Positions 63,710-64,000 of a DNA stretch of 64,000 nucleotides are shown here, in pieces. Position numbers and translations under genes: made by a program. The notes below the pieces were generated by a model. The model was not told the DNA's origin. It did not search any database and saw only the letters and a list, made by a program, of their open reading frames with translations. The stretch is from assembly GCA_026770025.1 (NCBI GenBank), contig JAMXDE010000010.1, positions 1,302,001 to 1,366,000 of the forward strand, written 5' to 3'. Every line of letters begins with the position of its first letter. Position 1 is the first letter of the stretch. The DNA comes from Craspedostauros australis. Taxonomy: Eukaryota; Bacillariophyta; Bacillariophyceae; Mastogloiales; Achnanthaceae.

Positions 63710-64000
63710 TTAGCTGGAGCTGAACTTGGTCACAGCCTTGGTTCCCTCAGAGACGGCGTGCTTGGCCAACTCTCCTGGAAGCATCAGGCGGACGGCAGTC
63801 TGGATCTCTCGTGAAGACAGAGTGGCCTTCTTGTTGTATGTGGCGAGCTTTCCTGCCTCGGTGGCGATACGCTCGAAGATATCGTTGATGAAGGAGTTCA
63901 TGATGGACATTCCCTTCTTGGAGATTCCGGTATCTGGGTGGACCTGCTTCAGGACCTTGTAGATGTAAGACGAGTATGTCTCGGTACGCTTCTTGGACTT
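63710..64000 (-). CDS. H2B: Histone H2B, copy 2 (partial, 5' end outside window)
   Basis: 97 codons (96 residues plus stop) are visible, reading from the window edge ([20 protein letters not shown]...) to [10 protein letters not shown] and a stop. The encoded residues are identical to H2B copy 1. Four third-position differences were counted in 291 nt, against many more in the flanking non-coding arms. The start codon and tail lie beyond base 64000. It carries its own 3' hairpin element. Confidence 0.97.
   Translation of the reverse strand, partial: KSKKRTETYSSYIYKVLKQVHPDTGISKKGMSIMNSFINDIFERIATEAGKLATYNKKATLSSREIQTAVRLMLPGELAKHAVSEGTKAVTKFSSS

Larger units (their letters stand above)
62143..64000. 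repeat. Inverted duplication, right arm (intact UBE2J 3' part plus H2B)
   Basis: Counterpart of 47400-49058 in reverse orientation. It runs off the right end of the window inside the second H2B gene, so its full length is unknown. Confidence 0.9.

Overview
This is a 64 kb piece of a nuclear genome from a photosynthetic eukaryote, most likely a stramenopile alga and probably a diatom. Genes have GT-AG introns, usually one of about 250-600 bp. Several proteins begin with an ER-type signal peptide followed by a phenylalanine-led transit peptide (the ASAFAP-type bipartite plastid presequence): the acetyltransferase at 4041, the VOC protein at 27891, the type II NAD(P)H dehydrogenase at 29474, the fibrillin at 40239 and the cation/proton antiporter at 57867-61020. 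All functional calls come from reading the sequence; no database search was possible.

Layout. 0-12.7 kb: a mitochondrial-type conserved protein, a MOSC/mARC-like protein, a plastid acetyltransferase, PrimPol, a PP1 catalytic subunit, SmB and a possible tiny spliced gene. 12.7-16.4 kb: gene-poor, with weak candidates only. 16.4-28.7 kb: an Asn/Met-rich HMG-box protein, two ankyrin-BTB paralogues flanking an F-box-like WD40 gene, an alpha/beta-hydrolase-like protein and a plastid VOC protein. 29.5-36 kb: plastid NDH-2, a MED4-like Mediator subunit and a plastid-type membrane protein. 36.3-48 kb: a loose histone cluster with all five classes (H3 and H4 divergent, H1, H2A and H2B divergent), interrupted by a fibrillin and a dihydroorotase. 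48.7-64 kb: a ubiquitin-conjugating-enzyme pseudogene, a sulfotransferase, GPKOW/Spp2, a chromodomain-JmjC-like fusion, AP-1 mu, a plastid KEA-type antiporter, an intact UBE2J-like gene and a second, partial H2B.

The strongest signal is a shared 3' element behind every histone gene, including H1 and the second H2B. It is a perfect 6-bp stem with a UUUU loop (AGGAAC-UUUU-GUUCCU), preceded by CAAA-rich sequence and followed at an invariant distance (+12 to +16) by CAAAG. The geometry matches the metazoan histone stem-loop plus histone downstream element, but the stem sequence differs. A GGCGCGCC palindrome, resembling an E2F site, recurs in the histone promoter regions. The second notable structure is an inverted duplication of at least 1.6 kb (about 47.4-49.06 kb against 62.14-64 kb). 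It carries H2B and the 3' part of the UBE2J-like gene; one UBE2J copy has decayed while the H2B copies stayed nearly identical.
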